Of a stretch of DNA of 64,000 nt, positions 27,672 through 41,794 are shown in pieces. A program made the position numbers and the translations under genes. Within the stretch, counting starts at the first letter, position 1. Each line of letters begins with the position of its first letter. Source of the stretch: Tomocerus qinae (lineage: Eukaryota; Arthropoda; Collembola; Entomobryomorpha; Tomoceridae); contig CM034547.1 of NCBI GenBank assembly GCA_020055645.1, positions 20,499,013-20,563,012 of the forward strand. The letters are read 5' to 3'. The notes under the pieces are model-generated. The model was not told the origin of the DNA, searched no databases, and saw nothing but the letters and a program-made list of their open reading frames with translations.

Positions 27672-30600
27672 CTGCAGATACAAAAATATCACTCCAATTA
27701 ACTTATAAATGCAATGTACCAGTAGCACTTTTTATTTATAGAATATTTGCTTTCTAACGATAAACAGACTGCAAATAGATTCATTAAAGGAGCCAACCAT
27801 TGTTTATACCGCCCTTGCTCTTAGTTAATGTACAGCAAGACATTGATATACAATGGGCGACGACAAGGGTGAAAAAATTCGTATACTTTAAGCCAATAAT
27901 GAACTGATAAATAGAAGCAATTAAAGCAGCAACATTCCGTAACAAAATTGCATACGTACATTCATATGGATGTTTAGCCAATGGATCTCTGTAATTGAAG
28001 TCGGAATAGAAATAACTGACTCTTACAAGAGTAATCCCCCTTATCAGTAAATGCCTAACTCATCATAAAAATCCATTTTCTAATAAATTCCTAATGTAAA
28101 TAATATAGCCAATGACTATTGAGCAAACAAATGTTTGATTGGCCATATCATTTTATATGGAAATTAAGTATACCAAGAATGAAGAAAAAATTCCAAAATT
28201 CTGTATTTATCTTATGCAGACAAAATGCCGACATTGAAGTGCTGACAAGTGTTACATCTGTAATAATTAAGCTACCCAAAATGTATAGGTCGTTATCTTG
28301 CCCTGTTGAAGTTATCCAAATCCTTTTATCAACTTTGCAAGTTGGGTCATTTTATTGCAGACTTTTTTAAATACGCATTATTGTATAACAATACTTCATA
28401 TTTATCTACAAGATCATTAATATCAATATGCAGATCATGATCATGTATACATGGCAATTTTCATACAAATCGGCCATCATTTACATTCTTATAACTTTTG
28501 TCTTTGTATTTCATAGTCCATAGTTTTTCAGAATCTCAAAATAGACATACATTAACGAGTCTATTTATTCTTACGAACTTATCGATGTAAATACAGATAC
28601 GACAGTTAAGTATATGCACTAATTGTCGTCATGTCACAAAATCTAAAACCTCACTGCAAATTACCATGCATAAAATCTGAACCAAAATCAAGTAGTTACA
28701 TACATATATACTGCATGTAATAGGAGCTTTACTTATTTCAGTGACACAACTTCTTTAGGTACTAGATTCATAGAAAAACAGTATCATGAATCTGAGCAAA
28801 AGCACAAACAAATAATAAAAGTACGGTAGTTTGCCAAAAGTTGCTATTTTTGTTTGTAAAGCATTATCTTGTGCTGTCTAATTTCGCAAGAACAAAATAT
28901 CATCTGGGAGCCATCAACTAAATAAAGAACACCAAAGTCATGGAGTTACCGAGATAGAATTTCCGTTGTTAGAAGCTAGTCTAATTTTGATATCGTCTAC
29001 TTTAAACTACCTAATCTAATTCACTACGGATAAAAATATTCAAGACATATGATACAAAAGTATATATAAGTGTGACACAATAATCACATTGTAAACTATA
29101 CTATTTGCACATATTTGTAATGTTAAGTATATAGGGTAAAATCCCATCTGACAAGAATACAAGTGATTTTGCTATAGCGTCACTTACTTATGTCGATTAG
29201 TCGATTACAAATTCGTCACATTGTGACTTTGCGACAACAACTAAGAAGAAATGACACGTGTACGATGAGAGTGTATTGATGAGTATTGAGTAGTACGCAT
29301 TTAAAATAAGATATGATAAAAAGAATTTGTCAATTAAACCCAATTTTTTGAGTAGTCGATTTTTAATCAGAAACTGCTCGTGTAGGAATGTGAGACAGGC
29401 TTGCTTTTTACGACACACACACGCTTCTATCTATCGTAGCTGTTTTTTACTTAAAGTCACTACTACTACATTGACTGTGTACACGGTACACTTATCTCTT
29501 TTCAAACTTGTAGCACTTTATGTATAATGGATAGCCTTCCATTTCCCTATTCACACCTTGCAATTTACAAATGTCTCCTATAATCTTAGAATTGACTGGT
29601 AAAGGTTGAGATTTTGTTTTCCAGACGATTTCTTCTGGATATGAAAGCCATTTTCAAAAATTAGCTTAGTGGATAATTAAATTGCAGACATCATTCTTTC
29701 AAGTTGTTGTTTTGTTGCTCTACATGTGCGTATGATCATAAATTCACATGGAGGTATAATATCTGTAGTTGGATTTTCAACATTAAATTACAAACACTTA
29801 TGATTACATTTATGATTACTAGAAAAATTATCAAACAATAGTCTCGCAGGTGCCCATATCTACAACGCTATAAGGAAGGAAATAAGTACATTTTTAAGTG
29901 TATTTATTTGATATTGGCCATAACCTTCACAACATCACATCGCACATTTGTTTGCACCAATTGCAGTTTGCAGTCGATCAGTGAGGTATTATGTTCACGT
30001 TGTTATATGACTGGCAGTTTGACTAATAATGGTTATCTAGGTGGAGATAACGTTATTTCGTGAGAACGAAATCCAAACACAAATGAAGGTAAGTGAGCTC
30101 GTAAAAGCATGGGCAGAAATTAATAAAAAGCTATGATCTCGCTCGCTATCTACTAATAACCTATAGCTATTTAAAAGGTCAAAAATTTGCATATTTCAGT
30201 TATGCATACATGCCATTAATAAAGATCTATTATATCTACCTGGGTAGAAGACCCCTTCTTTTCTATACATAATGTAGATAGTAGCTAGATGAGTTCACGT
30301 GAAGTATTCCTAGTTCATTAAACAATAATAGCAGAAAAAATGAAAAATCGTTATTGAATTGAAATCATTATGAATTAAATAAATAATAATAACGATTATC
30401 AATGTAGTTTGTAAATTGTAAAATAAACAGCTGTATAGACAATGTTTATGTGTGACATTTAAAAGGAAATGAAATAGGGGTAACCACAAGGTGAATTGGT
30501 AGCCTCAAAAATGATTCTATCCTGGAGTAGTATGGTGAGACACTCTGGATACATTAATTTTTCCTTATTCTTGTGTGACACAAACATGCAAATGCAAACA

Positions 30601-33479
30601 TTACAACATTCATTAATTATTATAACTTTCTCTTCAACTTTCACTTACATAATTACTACTCCTGTACGACGACATCTCTTTTTGCGGTAAGGTTGCTTTC
30701 TTCCACTAAAAATTTCACTTCAGTTAAACAATACAAAAAAAGTTTTAAAATTAGTTTATTTTTTTCGTAAGTGTTTTTTCTTGTTGATTAAACTGGATCC
30801 GGAACTCCTAGAAAGGTCTTTAGTAAGACACTGTATCTACTATATAACTTGATTACTATGCCGTTAACTGCCTCAATTCGTTTTATTCGAAGAAACTATT
30901 ACCTAAGGTTAATAACAAAAGTGTAAAAAGTATGGTTTTCGTCAACATGACTGAAAAGGTAATTGGTTAAAATCGGGGTTGTCACTTGCCACTTACACCA
31001 AGGAAAACAACGAAAAAGTTTATACAATAGTCATGTATTTTAGATTGGGACATCACCATTTTCATGGATGCAGTTTTTTAGATAGCTAGACAGCTATACA
31101 ATCAACAGAACACAATTACAGGGGCAATTGACATCAATAATTTATCCAATGTAGTTTATATAGAGTAAATATTCAAAGTCAAGTTTAAACAACTGCAGCA
31201 CGTCACTATTTTGGATTAGAAAATGTGTCGAAGTTAATTTATTTAGCTACTAATAGCAAAATTTCTGACTTCCTGGTAGCAAATATTTATTTAAGGTATC
31301 GATATGCACTTAAAAGTGACAGTGACAGTACGTATAGCTACTTGAGAAACACTGGGGAAAATTTAAGATAATCTTTGCTTTTACGACGCGACGGAACTTT
31401 AAAATAGGATAAAATGCATTACAAAGTTATCCGAAAACGATGATTACGTATGAGGAACTGGGTAAAAGAGAAGGATTAATGCATAAGATGCAGAGAGGTA
31501 TTACCAGGGAGTCATAAGGCAAATGTTGACGTGCAATGCACAGGGATACTATCTATATTGATGTATGTGTATAATATGAAAGTAAAATCAGGGGTAACAG
31601 AGGTGGATAGCCAAGTCAGGCCGTCGAGGGGAAGAGTCAGACTGACGGATGGATGGGACGGGCATTAATGATCTTGTCTCCTCTGCTATAGGAAGGAACG
31701 GTTAGGTTGACGGACTGAAAATCTGCTGAACTGTTCAAGACATGGCAATGGCATGGCTTTTTGTAGTGCAAGAAAAGAATTACTGAGATGATCATCTTGA
31801 ATATAATGTCATTTGTGTAGCACAAGCACAGTGTAGCACAAAATCTCGATTTTGGTAACCGGGCAGCTTGCTTATGTTTAGATTATCTGCACATTTCCCT
31901 GCTATAACTACATAAGACTTGCCTGATACAAGGAACACGTGAATGTATAGACTTCATTTAAGTAAACTGTAGTTTACTTTAACTTTTCGTCTCACATGCA
32001 CAATCCAATTCTTCTAAAAAACCCGTATACACATTAATAGTGTGTGCTTTGGGTTCTGGTTTATAAACTACAGATATCCTATAAAAAATATTAGGATTTT
32101 GCGTTGCTGCATCTTCCTTCTTACAACAGCAACAAAACTGCTTTTGCTTACTATGCTTACTACAGAACCGAAACACTGAATACAAATACAAACTAACGAA
32201 CCCTTTACGTTACATTTTACATCTCAACAAACTATTTTTAGCAGACCGTCCCCACCATCATCGTCCCAAAGTCATCTCATCTTCAGTTAGAATTTGTAGG
32301 ACGGCATAAGATTATTATAACTTTAAGGTACATTTACTCTAAAGCGAGAGTACATTTGCTAGGCCGAATGTACACAAGAAAGTGTATATGGATTGGTTAG
32401 TGAGCTTATACTTCCTTGCGACTTGAACTAATCTAACATAAGAATTCTGTGATCAGGATCAGACTAGTGTAAGTTCAATGTTTGAGCCTACTGATAATAT
32501 TGTCTGACTGTCTTGACGTGATGTAAGGCATTGTAGCTGGAAGTTTCATAGCAGAAGCAACTAACATTGGCCTAATGAATTTTACAAAGACCGAAATAGC
32601 TATTTACCAACTTGACTACTTGATGATGTAAAATTAGCTGAAATTAGTTCTTTGTCCCAAAGGTTAAAAAATCTAATTCGCTAATAGATACTACAGTATT
32701 TCAAATACAAACTTTACGGGGCATTTAAAGCGCTTCGAATCTCCAGTTTTTAATAGTAACTATTTGCACTCATAATATTATTATATGTAGTTCAACATCA
32801 ATATGCTTACAGTAAGTACATTGCAACATACTCCCTTCTGTAAAGGATTATAATATTATGCACACAACACATTTCTAATAAGCTATACGAACCCATACCA
32901 TGCAAAACAATTTAATCTACTCAGTATATATCTACATGTATTAATATTACTTGTAATTTTAACAATAAGAGTACTTAATGTACCTATGTAATTTAATTAT
33001 AGCATACTATTATTGCATGATAACCATAATAGTGCAAAAGTTTTGTGCACTATGACCGCGATGTTAGAAACTTATGACTTAAATTTTACTTTTAACGTTA
33101 ATCCGAAACAAAATAAAAGTGGTACTGAACAAACAACTGCTCGTTTTATTACATAAGTGTGGTAGAAGACAACAGTAATGATTTTCACATATATTCATCA
33201 TTAATGCAAAGATTAGCAAATTCAATCGGTAACCGATTGTCGCCATCATATCGATGTATCATTCTCACTAGTTTTTGACCGATCTAAGCATTCGCTCATT
33301 TTAAACATTTTCTGAAAATAGCATTATAATTGTACTTCTGCTGATTCGGTATTTATATAACATCTATAGAAAGTGGTGAAATAAAGTATAATAGTCGGCG
33401 AAATTATTATAAAACGGCCAATTTTAATTTGCACAGTTGAAAAGTAAAGTTAGAAGAAACACTAAATATTATTATACAT
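27672..33479. other. Non-coding DNA between the Ser-rich gene and NAC beta
   Basis: Probably holds the promoter and any 5' UTR exons of the Ser-rich gene and, at its right end, the NAC beta 3' UTR. No coding exon could be supported on either strand. A lone ATGAAG|GTAAGTGAG at about 30083 on the plus strand has an ideal donor, but no partner exon was found. Confidence 0.45.
33423..33428 (-). terminator. Possible variant poly(A) signal of NAC beta (ATTAAA)
   Basis: ATTAAA on the minus strand about 52 nt after the stop codon. A canonical AATAAA also occurs further downstream at 33150-33145, so the cleavage site used is uncertain. Confidence 0.35.
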
Positions 33480-34627
33480 TCAAGGAGTATCAGCGGCTTC
33501 AGTGACTTTGGCCACATTGAGCTCATCCTTACTTGGCTCATCGAAATTAGATACCAAATCCGGGACGTCTTCATCATCACTCTCATCTGCATCACCTTCT
33601 TCACCAGCATCAGCCTTTGTCCCACCAAGTCCGGTCATTTGACCAAATCTTTGCTGTCCAGTGTAAGCAAAACGTTTCACATGTTCAAGACTTTCTGGTC
33701 CCATCTGGCTTAGAATAGCTGGGAGCATTTCAGCTACCTCTGTAAAATATATTAAATAGGTTACAAATAGGATAAAGATAAACACATTTGTTTGCTGCTC
33801 AAAAACAAAACAATATTTAAAAATACATGTTTACCCTTTTGTTCGCCATGACCAGTAACTGCAAAAACATTCGACCCCAAAGATGCTTGGACTTTAGGAT
33901 TATTGAAATGAATGACTGTTCCATCATCTTTTATCATATTAACCTATTCAACAAAGTGTTAAAACCTTATCTTTAGTTTCATCACATGTGACATGAAGGT
34001 TATACGATTAACGGTAATCAGTAATCATCATTACTATTACCAAGACTCAAGACAAAGGTATCCGTCAAAACAAAGATGAGAAAGTTGTTAAACAATGGAA
34101 TTTGTTAATAATTGATAATTGGTTTTCTTTCAATTGTCACGATTTTAATAGCTTATTTACAATACATTTTTCTATAAACGATGAAGGAAGAAAGCTAAAA
34201 ATCTAGCAGTCATGGTCCAGTAGAGTAGAAACGAAACGAGTGGCTCCTCAAGGCATAAATTGTTCAAAAACAATAATTAAAATCGGATTGCGGGATTACC
34301 AACAAAATAGAAAGAAAACCAATTAGAACAAATTCTATGGTTTAGCAACTTTCTTTGTTTCGGCGGATTCCTGGCTTGATTTATAACTACGATAATATTA
34401 CATTTCACAATCATAAATGCATTGGAAATCTAAAGGTCCCATTAAATGTAATCATTAACCTCTTCAATTCCAGGAATAGTGCTAACAGCGAGTTTCTTTA
34501 GAGTTGACTGCAACTTTTTATCATCTGTGGTAGCACTTCTGTGAACAACCTTCTTCTTACGACGGGCAGTTCCCTTTCCACCGATTCGGACTTGAGCCTG
34601 TATCCGTGCTAATTTTTCTTGATCCAT
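33480..34627 (-). CDS. BTF3: Nascent polypeptide-associated complex subunit beta (BTF3 / bicaudal)
   Basis: The beta subunit of NAC, a cytosolic ribosome-bound heterodimer that shields nascent chains and prevents mis-targeting to the ER. Exons 34627-34460, 33943-33835 and 33739-33480 join in phases 0 and 1 to 178 residues. The start [17 protein letters not shown] is the family start. The ribosome-binding RRKKK motif is at residues 22-26. The NAC domain runs through [19 protein letters not shown] and the VTGHGEQK segment. The C-terminus is acidic and ends near [13 protein letters not shown], the conserved animal tail. Length is typical. A duplicated, broken copy of exon 1 lies upstream at 35.8-36.0 kb. 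A possible 5' UTR acceptor (CATTTTTAG) sits about 30 nt before the ATG. Confidence 0.97.
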
Positions 34628-36948
34628 TTGAAAGGTTTTAATATACGTACAACGACCTAAAAATGTGTATAATGTTTTTTAGTTTATGATATTTATTAAT
34701 CAAAAATACCAAACAAATGTAAGTTTTGTTGGATTCCCAAAATACCAATAAGCATCTAACTAAATTAAAAAACTCCACTTTGTGGTATTATGTACGTACA
34801 AGGAAGGAGATCGTCCTGTGAGTAACGCAACAAAAGTAAGATGGAAGAAACGATGAGAGTCTGCTAGGCTAGCGCTGCTGCTGGATTACATTTTTTGGTT
34901 CCAAAAAGTTTCATCCATCCTTTCTTATGTGCAAGATTTCCAAGGCCGGCATGTAGAAACACAGCTCTAAACTCGCGCCGGATTGATTTCACTTCCGCAA
35001 GCTCTTATCATCATGTAGATGGCAACAGAAGTCATTTCTGGAACAATCTAATAACCTTCAGCCAAGCAAGGGTTGGTTGATTTTGAGAATGAGAATATTG
35101 AAGTGAGGAAATTGAGATTGCCAATTAATTATTGTGCATTGGGAAATATCTCAACTTTCCCAACCTCTCCCTAGCCCTCCTGACTCCTCTGACTTGACTC
35201 ACCTCACCTCTCTTATTCTCGTCTTGACTTCAACTCAAGTCGTACCCTCGTACCAGACTTCAGACTACACTATAATTGTTAATGTAATTGCTAATAAAAA
35301 AACAAAATATATTAGTAACAAATATGGAAAACGGAGTCTTGACCACTTCTTATGAACATAAGACGACGCGACGACGGTCATTATACTACTTACTACGGGT
35401 CTTAGCTTAGACTAATATTTTAATTTGAGCGTATGCCGAAAATGAACTGACTCCCTACATCTACCTACGACTATATGACATCAGCTTACGACCATGATAT
35501 CTGATATCTACCTTACCTCCACCCAGGGGCATCTAAAAATGGGCGGACTAGGCAGTCATGGTCCAGTAGAGTAGAAACGAAACGAGGGCCTCAAGCGCAT
35601 AAATTGTTCAAAGAAAAAAAATTGAAGTTCTTTTTGTTGATTGCATTTCCGAAACACCGATTTTGTTTGAGTTATACGTTTTGATAAATATATTTACAGA
35701 CTAAAGATTTTACAGCTTTATCGCTGCACAATTTGTAATAATTCAAGGTCGAAAAGTATTACTATTTCTCCAAAGTCATAAAATTGCATTAAAAATTTAT
35801 AGGTCCCATTAAATGTAATCTGATTAACCTCATTCAAGAAAGTTGCATTTTGCAATTTACTAACAGCGAGTTTCTTTAGAGTTGACTGACAACTTTTCAG
35901 TAATCGCTGTTTCTCGGAATTAGCAGTTTAAACAACCAATCTTCAAATGTCTCAATACGACGGGCATGCTCTTTCCACCGATTCGGACTTGAAGCTCTGT
36001 ATCCGTGCTATTATTTTTCTTGATCCATTTGAAAGGTTTTAATTCATACGTACAACGACCAAAAAATAATAAAAATTCTTAACGATGATATTATTTTTAT
36101 GAATCAAAAGTTAAAAACAAATGTAAGTTTTGTTGGATTCCCAAAATACCAATAAGTTTCTGAATATTATAATAATAGTAAAAAAACGCTTGACTATTGA
36201 ACTGCAGCAAAACAATTATAATATAATATATTTGTGACGTTCTCAGCAATATTAAACCTTAAGGTGATGACCAAAAATTTGGAAATGTTTTCCAAATCAT
36301 TGGAAATAATTGGAATTACTTCGTAAAGTGATTTGTAGGACGTTTACATAACTGTTAGGTTTATAAATTGGTATTTTACTGAGAGGTTAGAATGAAGGGG
36401 TTGGTTTGTACTTCCGCAAGCTTTTACTCGATACTATGTAGTTTTCAACAGAATCATTTGCTGAGAAAACATCTAATAACCTTCAGCCAAGCAAGGGTTG
36501 GTTGATTTTGAGAATGAGAATATTGAAGTGAGGAAATTGAGATTGCCAATTAATTATTGTGCATTGGGAAATATCTCAACTTTCCCAACCTCTCCCTAGC
36601 CCTCCTGACTCCTCTGACTTGACTCACCTCACCTCTCTTATTCTCGTCTTGACTTCAACTCAAGTCGTACCCTCGTACCAGACTTCAGACTACACTATAA
36701 TTGTTAATGTAATTGCTAATAAAAAAACAAAATATATTAGTAACAAATATGGAAAACGGAGTCTTGACCACTTCTTATGAACATAAGACGACGCGACGAC
36801 GGTCATTATACTACTTACTACGGGTGTTAGCTTAGACTAATATTTTAATTTGAGCGTATGCCGAAAATGAACTGACTCCCCTACATCTACCTACGACTAT
36901 ATGACATCACTTACGACCATGATATCTGATATCTACCTTACCTCCACC
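34207..36948. repeat. Tandem segmental duplication of the NAC beta 5' region (two copies, about 1.3-1.4 kb each)
   Basis: Copy 1 is 34207-35523 and copy 2 is 35553-36948, in direct orientation. Both begin CAGTCATGGTCCAGTAGAG and end TACCTTACCTCCACC. The final 470 bp are nearly identical (35051-35523 against 36476-36948, with only a few substitutions or single-base indels). The first part, which contains NAC beta exon 1 and part of intron 1, is recognisable but heavily altered in copy 2. Identical small reading frames at 35134-35355 and 36559-36780 come from the conserved part and are not genes. Confidence 0.92.
35826..36028 (-). pseudogene. Broken copy of NAC beta exon 1
   Basis: This is the counterpart of 34460-34627 inside the duplicated segment. 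The ATG context (ATCAAGAAAAA after the Met), the QVRIGG-equivalent DNA and the AACTCTAAAGAAACTCGCTG stretch are kept. Several small insertions and a replaced central part destroy the frame, and no copies of exons 2 and 3 follow. The flanking 5' leader (TACGTATGAATTAAAACC) is also copied with an insertion. It cannot encode NAC beta. Confidence 0.85.
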
Positions 36949-37524
36949 GACTGATTACCGATGTGATAAGATAGATAAAGATTTTCGAGATTTGATGCTG
37001 TGATTGAGAGCAATGGGTTGATGGTAATAAAATTTGGCATAAGAATGGTGTAGAAAGGCTATCAGACACTGCACACAAGCAGACAATCATTCAAAAAACT
37101 ATATAATATATTATGCATTTTGGACACCCACAAGGAGGGATTTATTTGACTTACATCAAAACATTTCAATTAAACCAATAACTAAATCATCAGTTACAAG
37201 CATAGAATAGACATATTTGTAAGTAAATTACAACGAGAAAGAAAAACAGCCAATTTTGGAATGAATCCTAAATTCATAAACTAACAAGTAGATAGATATT
37301 CATTGGTAGATAAACTTTGGTTGTTGCAAATATAGACATAATTCATTATATTTCTATTATATTTTAATTACACAGTTTACTTCTTTTCTTTTACTAATGT
37401 TACCTTTCTATGGCTATAATAGTTAGTGATCACATTTATCACAAGAATGAGGACTGTAAACGGAGTATTATTTTTGAAACTTTCTGATGAATGTTCGATA
37501 AGTACTGATGGAACATTTTTAAGA
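36949..37524. other. Spacer between the NAC beta duplication and SCCPDH gene 1
   Basis: AT-rich DNA with no gene; the right part is likely the 3' UTR of SCCPDH gene 1, which is read leftward. No canonical AATAAA was seen close to the stop. Confidence 0.5.
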
Positions 37525-40031
37525 CTACACATTTGGAATGCGTATTTCTTCAAAGGTCACACCATATTCGGTCAATTTGTGAACAAGGGTTGTATCGTAA
37601 AATGCTGCACCAGGTGAATAAACGCCTCCTCTGTTAAGCACATAAATTAATTAATAAAGAACAAAAACCCATTACTAATAAGCAATTATTTAAAAAAAAC
37701 TCAAAACCTTACTTTTGTGGCATCTTGTCCTTCTCATTGAGGATAGTTAGTGCGGACTGTAAGAGCATAGTGCAAGTAGCACCATAACCAGGATTAACTC
37801 CAGACACCTGTGATTCCATACATGGCACATATTTTGTTAATACTTTTATCGTTTAAATGAATTACATGTACTCGTGTGAGTAGTTATGAATACACGCACC
37901 TTGAGACATCTCGTCATATCTGGACTATTAATATGCTTATCATCAGGAGTAGCCAATTTGGTTTCCCAGCCTTTACCAATTAGATATATGCTAAACTTAA
38001 GATTCTTCATTTCTTCATCTTTCGGTCCAGTGTTGGTTATGTAACCCAAAGTTATCCAGGAGCCCCACTAATTTTAAACAAATAAGTAGAATTGCAAGCA
38101 ATAGTTGCAAATTATTTCTTTTTTACGCAATTTTGCAATAAGTAGTGAATGTTGTTGAAATGTACATCACCTTATCAAGAAAATTTTGACCTCTTTTAAA
38201 TTGTGCGATGACTCCAAAAATGAAAGCAAAACAAAGTAAAAAGACACCATATAGCCAACTACCGACTTTAACATAAGCTGCCATTTGAGCCGGACGAATT
38301 TTATTGTTGTAATATAAACTTTTTTGAGATCTTCGGACAACAGAAATGTCAGAACCCGGAAATGGTAGGTAGTATCCTTCAATGTACTTTGCTTTTCTGT
38401 AATGTATTGGACCCCTACGTTCAAGTTTATGACACGGCTTAGGAATTGGCCTTTCATTTGCATACAGTTCCTTCCTAATTGGATCTAACTTCTTTGCGTT
38501 GGCGACCCCATGTACAGCAGATAGCCAAGTAGCATGGTTAATTTTGAATGGCTAAAATTTCAATAATGAACCATTTAATGAGATCTGAATGAAATGTAAC
38601 TATTTATTATCGATATTTAATTAAAGCAAAATAACATACTGCGCCACAAGTATCAAATTGCATGAAAGACTCCACACTATTCAATTCTCCCCCAGCCGCT
38701 GTATAAAAATAGAGCATAAAAATCCCAATTAGAAAACCAATCTAAATTGTCATTATTTATGATTAACTTATACGTACCGGTGAATAACTGTTGGACCGTT
38801 GTGACACCACAATCGGCAGGAATGCTATCAAAACCACAAGCTCCAATAATGTATATTCCTTTCTTTTCCGCTTCTGAATTGTACTTCAGCTGCATCCGTT
38901 CAAGAAATTCGGGTTCACCGCTGACCTATAGGAATAATGATATAACACAAAATCAGATTAGAAATACATTAGGAAGGTATGACGGTCATTAAGCAGACTA
39001 ATGCGACAAAAACGTTTGTTAAGATATATTTGGCGACAAGTCGGAATTACACAACACAATTACACAAAATTGAGGCATCAATAATATCGCAAGATTAAAA
39101 TGCAGGTAATACATCTACAGACACTTGCATGAGACATACAATGTAATTGATAAAATTATCTATTATATCTATGTATACTTACATCTACATAATTTGTCCC
39201 TTCTTCGACACAAGCTCTGACAACTTGTTCTCCGTAAAATCGATAAGGTCCAACACAGTTTATCAATACCTTGCATTTTCCTGCCATCGCTTTCAAAGAA
39301 GCTTGATCATCAACATCGGCCTTGTATCGTTTAACATTTCTCGAGTCAGATCCTGCAATAAATATTAAAATTGCTCATTGTTCATATTGGTAATCATATT
39401 CAATATTCACTAAGATAATGAACATATTCAGCATACTATTCAAAGTTAACAGAAACTGAGGTTATCCACCAATGATTTTTAGACAAGACACTTCTATTTT
39501 CTTGAATACACACTTTGTATTTAAACTTCATATTAACAATGAACGTTTAAAAATCCAATTCTTATGATTGAGAAATTCAAAATGTACGTACGTATGTATC
39601 ATTTTTGTATAATATTGGTATTGGTATAACATTGGTATAATAATATTATAGTTTATCAATAATACTTATCACATTACCGGTGGTATTTTTAACCTCCTCA
39701 AGAACATCGTTCAGCTTGTCAAGAGATCTTCCAGCGACACCCCAACTTATTTGTGCGGCCTTGGCCTTTTCCTTCCCTTTGTCCTGCTCCAACATGGCCT
39801 GCTGTTTGGACACTATCCACTTAACCATTTCCTCCACGACATGCTTTCCGGTAAATCCAGTAGCCCCAAAAATTATTACATCATCTCTGGCTACTTCTGC
39901 TCCTCCCTATTCAATTTAGCAAAATCATAAGCATTAAACAACATGTGATATATATGTACAAAGTACTGGTTTACTTTTAAGTTAGCTTTTAAAGTAGAAA
40001 GGTAAAAATCAAAATTGTAACAACTCACCAT
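37525..40031 (-). CDS. SCCPDH: Saccharopine dehydrogenase-like oxidoreductase, gene 1 (SCCPDH family)
   Basis: Nine exons: 40031-40029, 39906-39678, 39352-39183, 38925-38778, 38698-38640, 38551-38171, 38067-37900, 37807-37713 and 37630-37525. All have GT/AG borders and compatible phases, giving 452 residues. An N-terminal Rossmann fold is shown by IIFGATGFTG (GATGFTG at 15-21). Family signatures follow: NCVGPYRFYGE, SGEPEF, CGFDSIPAD (164-172), VVRRSQ and the C-terminal GGVYSPGAAF. One hydrophobic helix lies near 299-318, as in animal SCCPDH. Mammalian SCCPDH is associated with lipid droplets or membranes; its substrate is not established, and lysine catabolism should not be assumed. Exon 1 encodes only the initiating Met (ATG|GTGAGT). 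It carries a Lys/Gln-rich insertion (about residues 31-46) absent from gene 2. It is a tandem paralogue of the gene at 41.8-45.0 kb. Confidence 0.95.
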
Positions 40032-41794
40032 TGTTTATGTGCTTACGAGATATTGAGATACAAGGAAAACTTGGCGAACGGCTGGATCACAGAAGTTATA
40101 TGCAGGGATAATATCTACAGTCCACAAATTGCAGGAGAGCCGGTTAAATCCACAGTGCGCAGCCAGTGACACTATCTGATCCGTATATAGTAGATCTAAA
40201 TCCGACCTACAGTGCGAAACTGCGAGAGAGCAAAGGTGGTACAATTAATGTTTTCAATAATGTACCCCAACGTATACCTTCATGTGCTAAATTTAGTACA
40301 TGGAGGTATGTGTTGGGGTACATTATTAAAAACATTAATTGTACAATAAACTCACTTCAGCTGATAGTATATAGGGTGTCAAAGAAGACTTCACTTCACA
40401 ATCAGATGGATCAGAATCAGACAGACAGGAGAGAGAACTCAGAGAACTGGACAGCCGCAACTCGCAACGCAACGTCACAACCGTAAGACTCAAGTTCAAC
40501 TGGATAAGTAGAACTAACTAAAATCGAAGTGCTTGCTTCTGAAATGGCTATACATGATAAATTAATTATTACATTTATGTTAAATGAAGTGGGTGGATCT
40601 GGATGGACCCTAACTTGATACAAACAGAAAGAATATGCAAGTCATGCTACCCAGACCGACCGCTATTTAAAGCTTTATAATATGCTATGCTGATGTGAAT
40701 GTGGTGACCTTGAGTTCAATGTGTTATAGTATATAGATATGCAAAGCAAGTGATACAATACTCCCAAACTCCCATGCAACCTAAAACTCTCCTTTTAGTA
40801 ATTGGATAAGAACAAGAACCAACATTATATATTTGAAAACAATAGCGAGAAATCTCTTTCCAGTTCCCAAACTGTACAGCTTCTAGTGTAAGGACCATTT
40901 TTCATCTATGCTCGGTAACTAAGAGGGGAGAACATAGGACGATTGACGAATCTGATACGTTTTTTCACATGGGCTAGTGTGGGGCCGAGTGTGGACATAA
41001 CCCATAGCTGATAATTTTTTTAATCATTTAAAATTGTCGACTGTGCAGTTATTAACGGTATAGATGATTGTTTCATTCCTATGTTATTTTTGTAAAAAGT
41101 ACACATTAAGCTCAAGGGGACTAGGGGACTGTTGATTTTTTTCCTTGGGTACTTTGAGTTGTAAAACTTGGCAATAATGTTTCATTTTTAACAAAACTAA
41201 CAGAAAGGAATGAAAAAAGCTCATGTATAAAAACGTATCAGCCTTTGAATTTGTCCTATGGGGGCCATAGTTTCGTAGCAGTGTACTAAACTAAAATACA
41301 TTGCTTTGCATTTCACTGAAACTGCCTCGTGTGCTCTTCCTCGTAGGTTAAAAGGGCTAAATACATTCAAGGTATATACATTAACATTAACTACAGACTA
41401 ATAAGTTCCTGAGTGTCGAATACTACTTAGTACTATTCCCACTATATTGAAATATGTCAGTCTAAAAATTTAAAATTGTACACTTATTTAAATACAATGA
41501 ATATTTATTGAGCATAAACTTTTAACAATACTAAATCACATCTCTTTGCATAGTGCACTAAAATATAGTGCACATAGCACAACATATATATATTTAATAA
41601 GTAGAATTAACTCGATGCATATTAAATGCATTGATTTGGAATTCACAGTTGATTATAATATGTATTTTTTAGTTTTTTCATTGTGATAAATAGACTATCG
41701 ATTCATTTTAATAAATTATAGTACACATTGATGCATTATCACATTAATGCAAACTTATAACAATAAGGCACTGTGCTATCTAAGATATTTTATA
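40032..41794. other. Intergenic spacer between the two SCCPDH genes
   Basis: Contains the putative promoter of gene 1, with a hairpin element at 40239-40344, and the 3' flank of gene 2. An AATAAA on the minus strand near 41510 is a candidate poly(A) signal for gene 2, about 285 nt past its stop. Nothing else recognised. Confidence 0.5.
40239..40344. mobile_element. MITE-like hairpin upstream of SCCPDH gene 1
   Basis: A 106-bp near-perfect inverted repeat. Arms of about 45 bp begin GTACAATTAATGTTTT and contain AATAATGTACCCCAAC, with a short loop. TA dinucleotides at the ends would fit a Tc1/mariner-type TA duplication, but this is not proven. It lies about 210 bp upstream of the ATG. Confidence 0.8.

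Noticed and set aside
30078..30095. Plus-strand ATGAAG|GTAAGTGAG, possible first exon
   Set aside because: A perfect donor, but only two codons and no partner exon found on the plus strand.
31979..32191. Minus-strand Cys-rich 70-codon frame (CCCCKKEDAATQNP)
   Set aside because: No spacing typical of a known Cys-rich domain and no splice-supported neighbours; most likely chance.
35134..36780. Identical 73-codon frames at 35134-35355 and 36559-36780
   Set aside because: Repeated only because the DNA segment is duplicated; no coding signature and it lies in the NAC beta upstream region.
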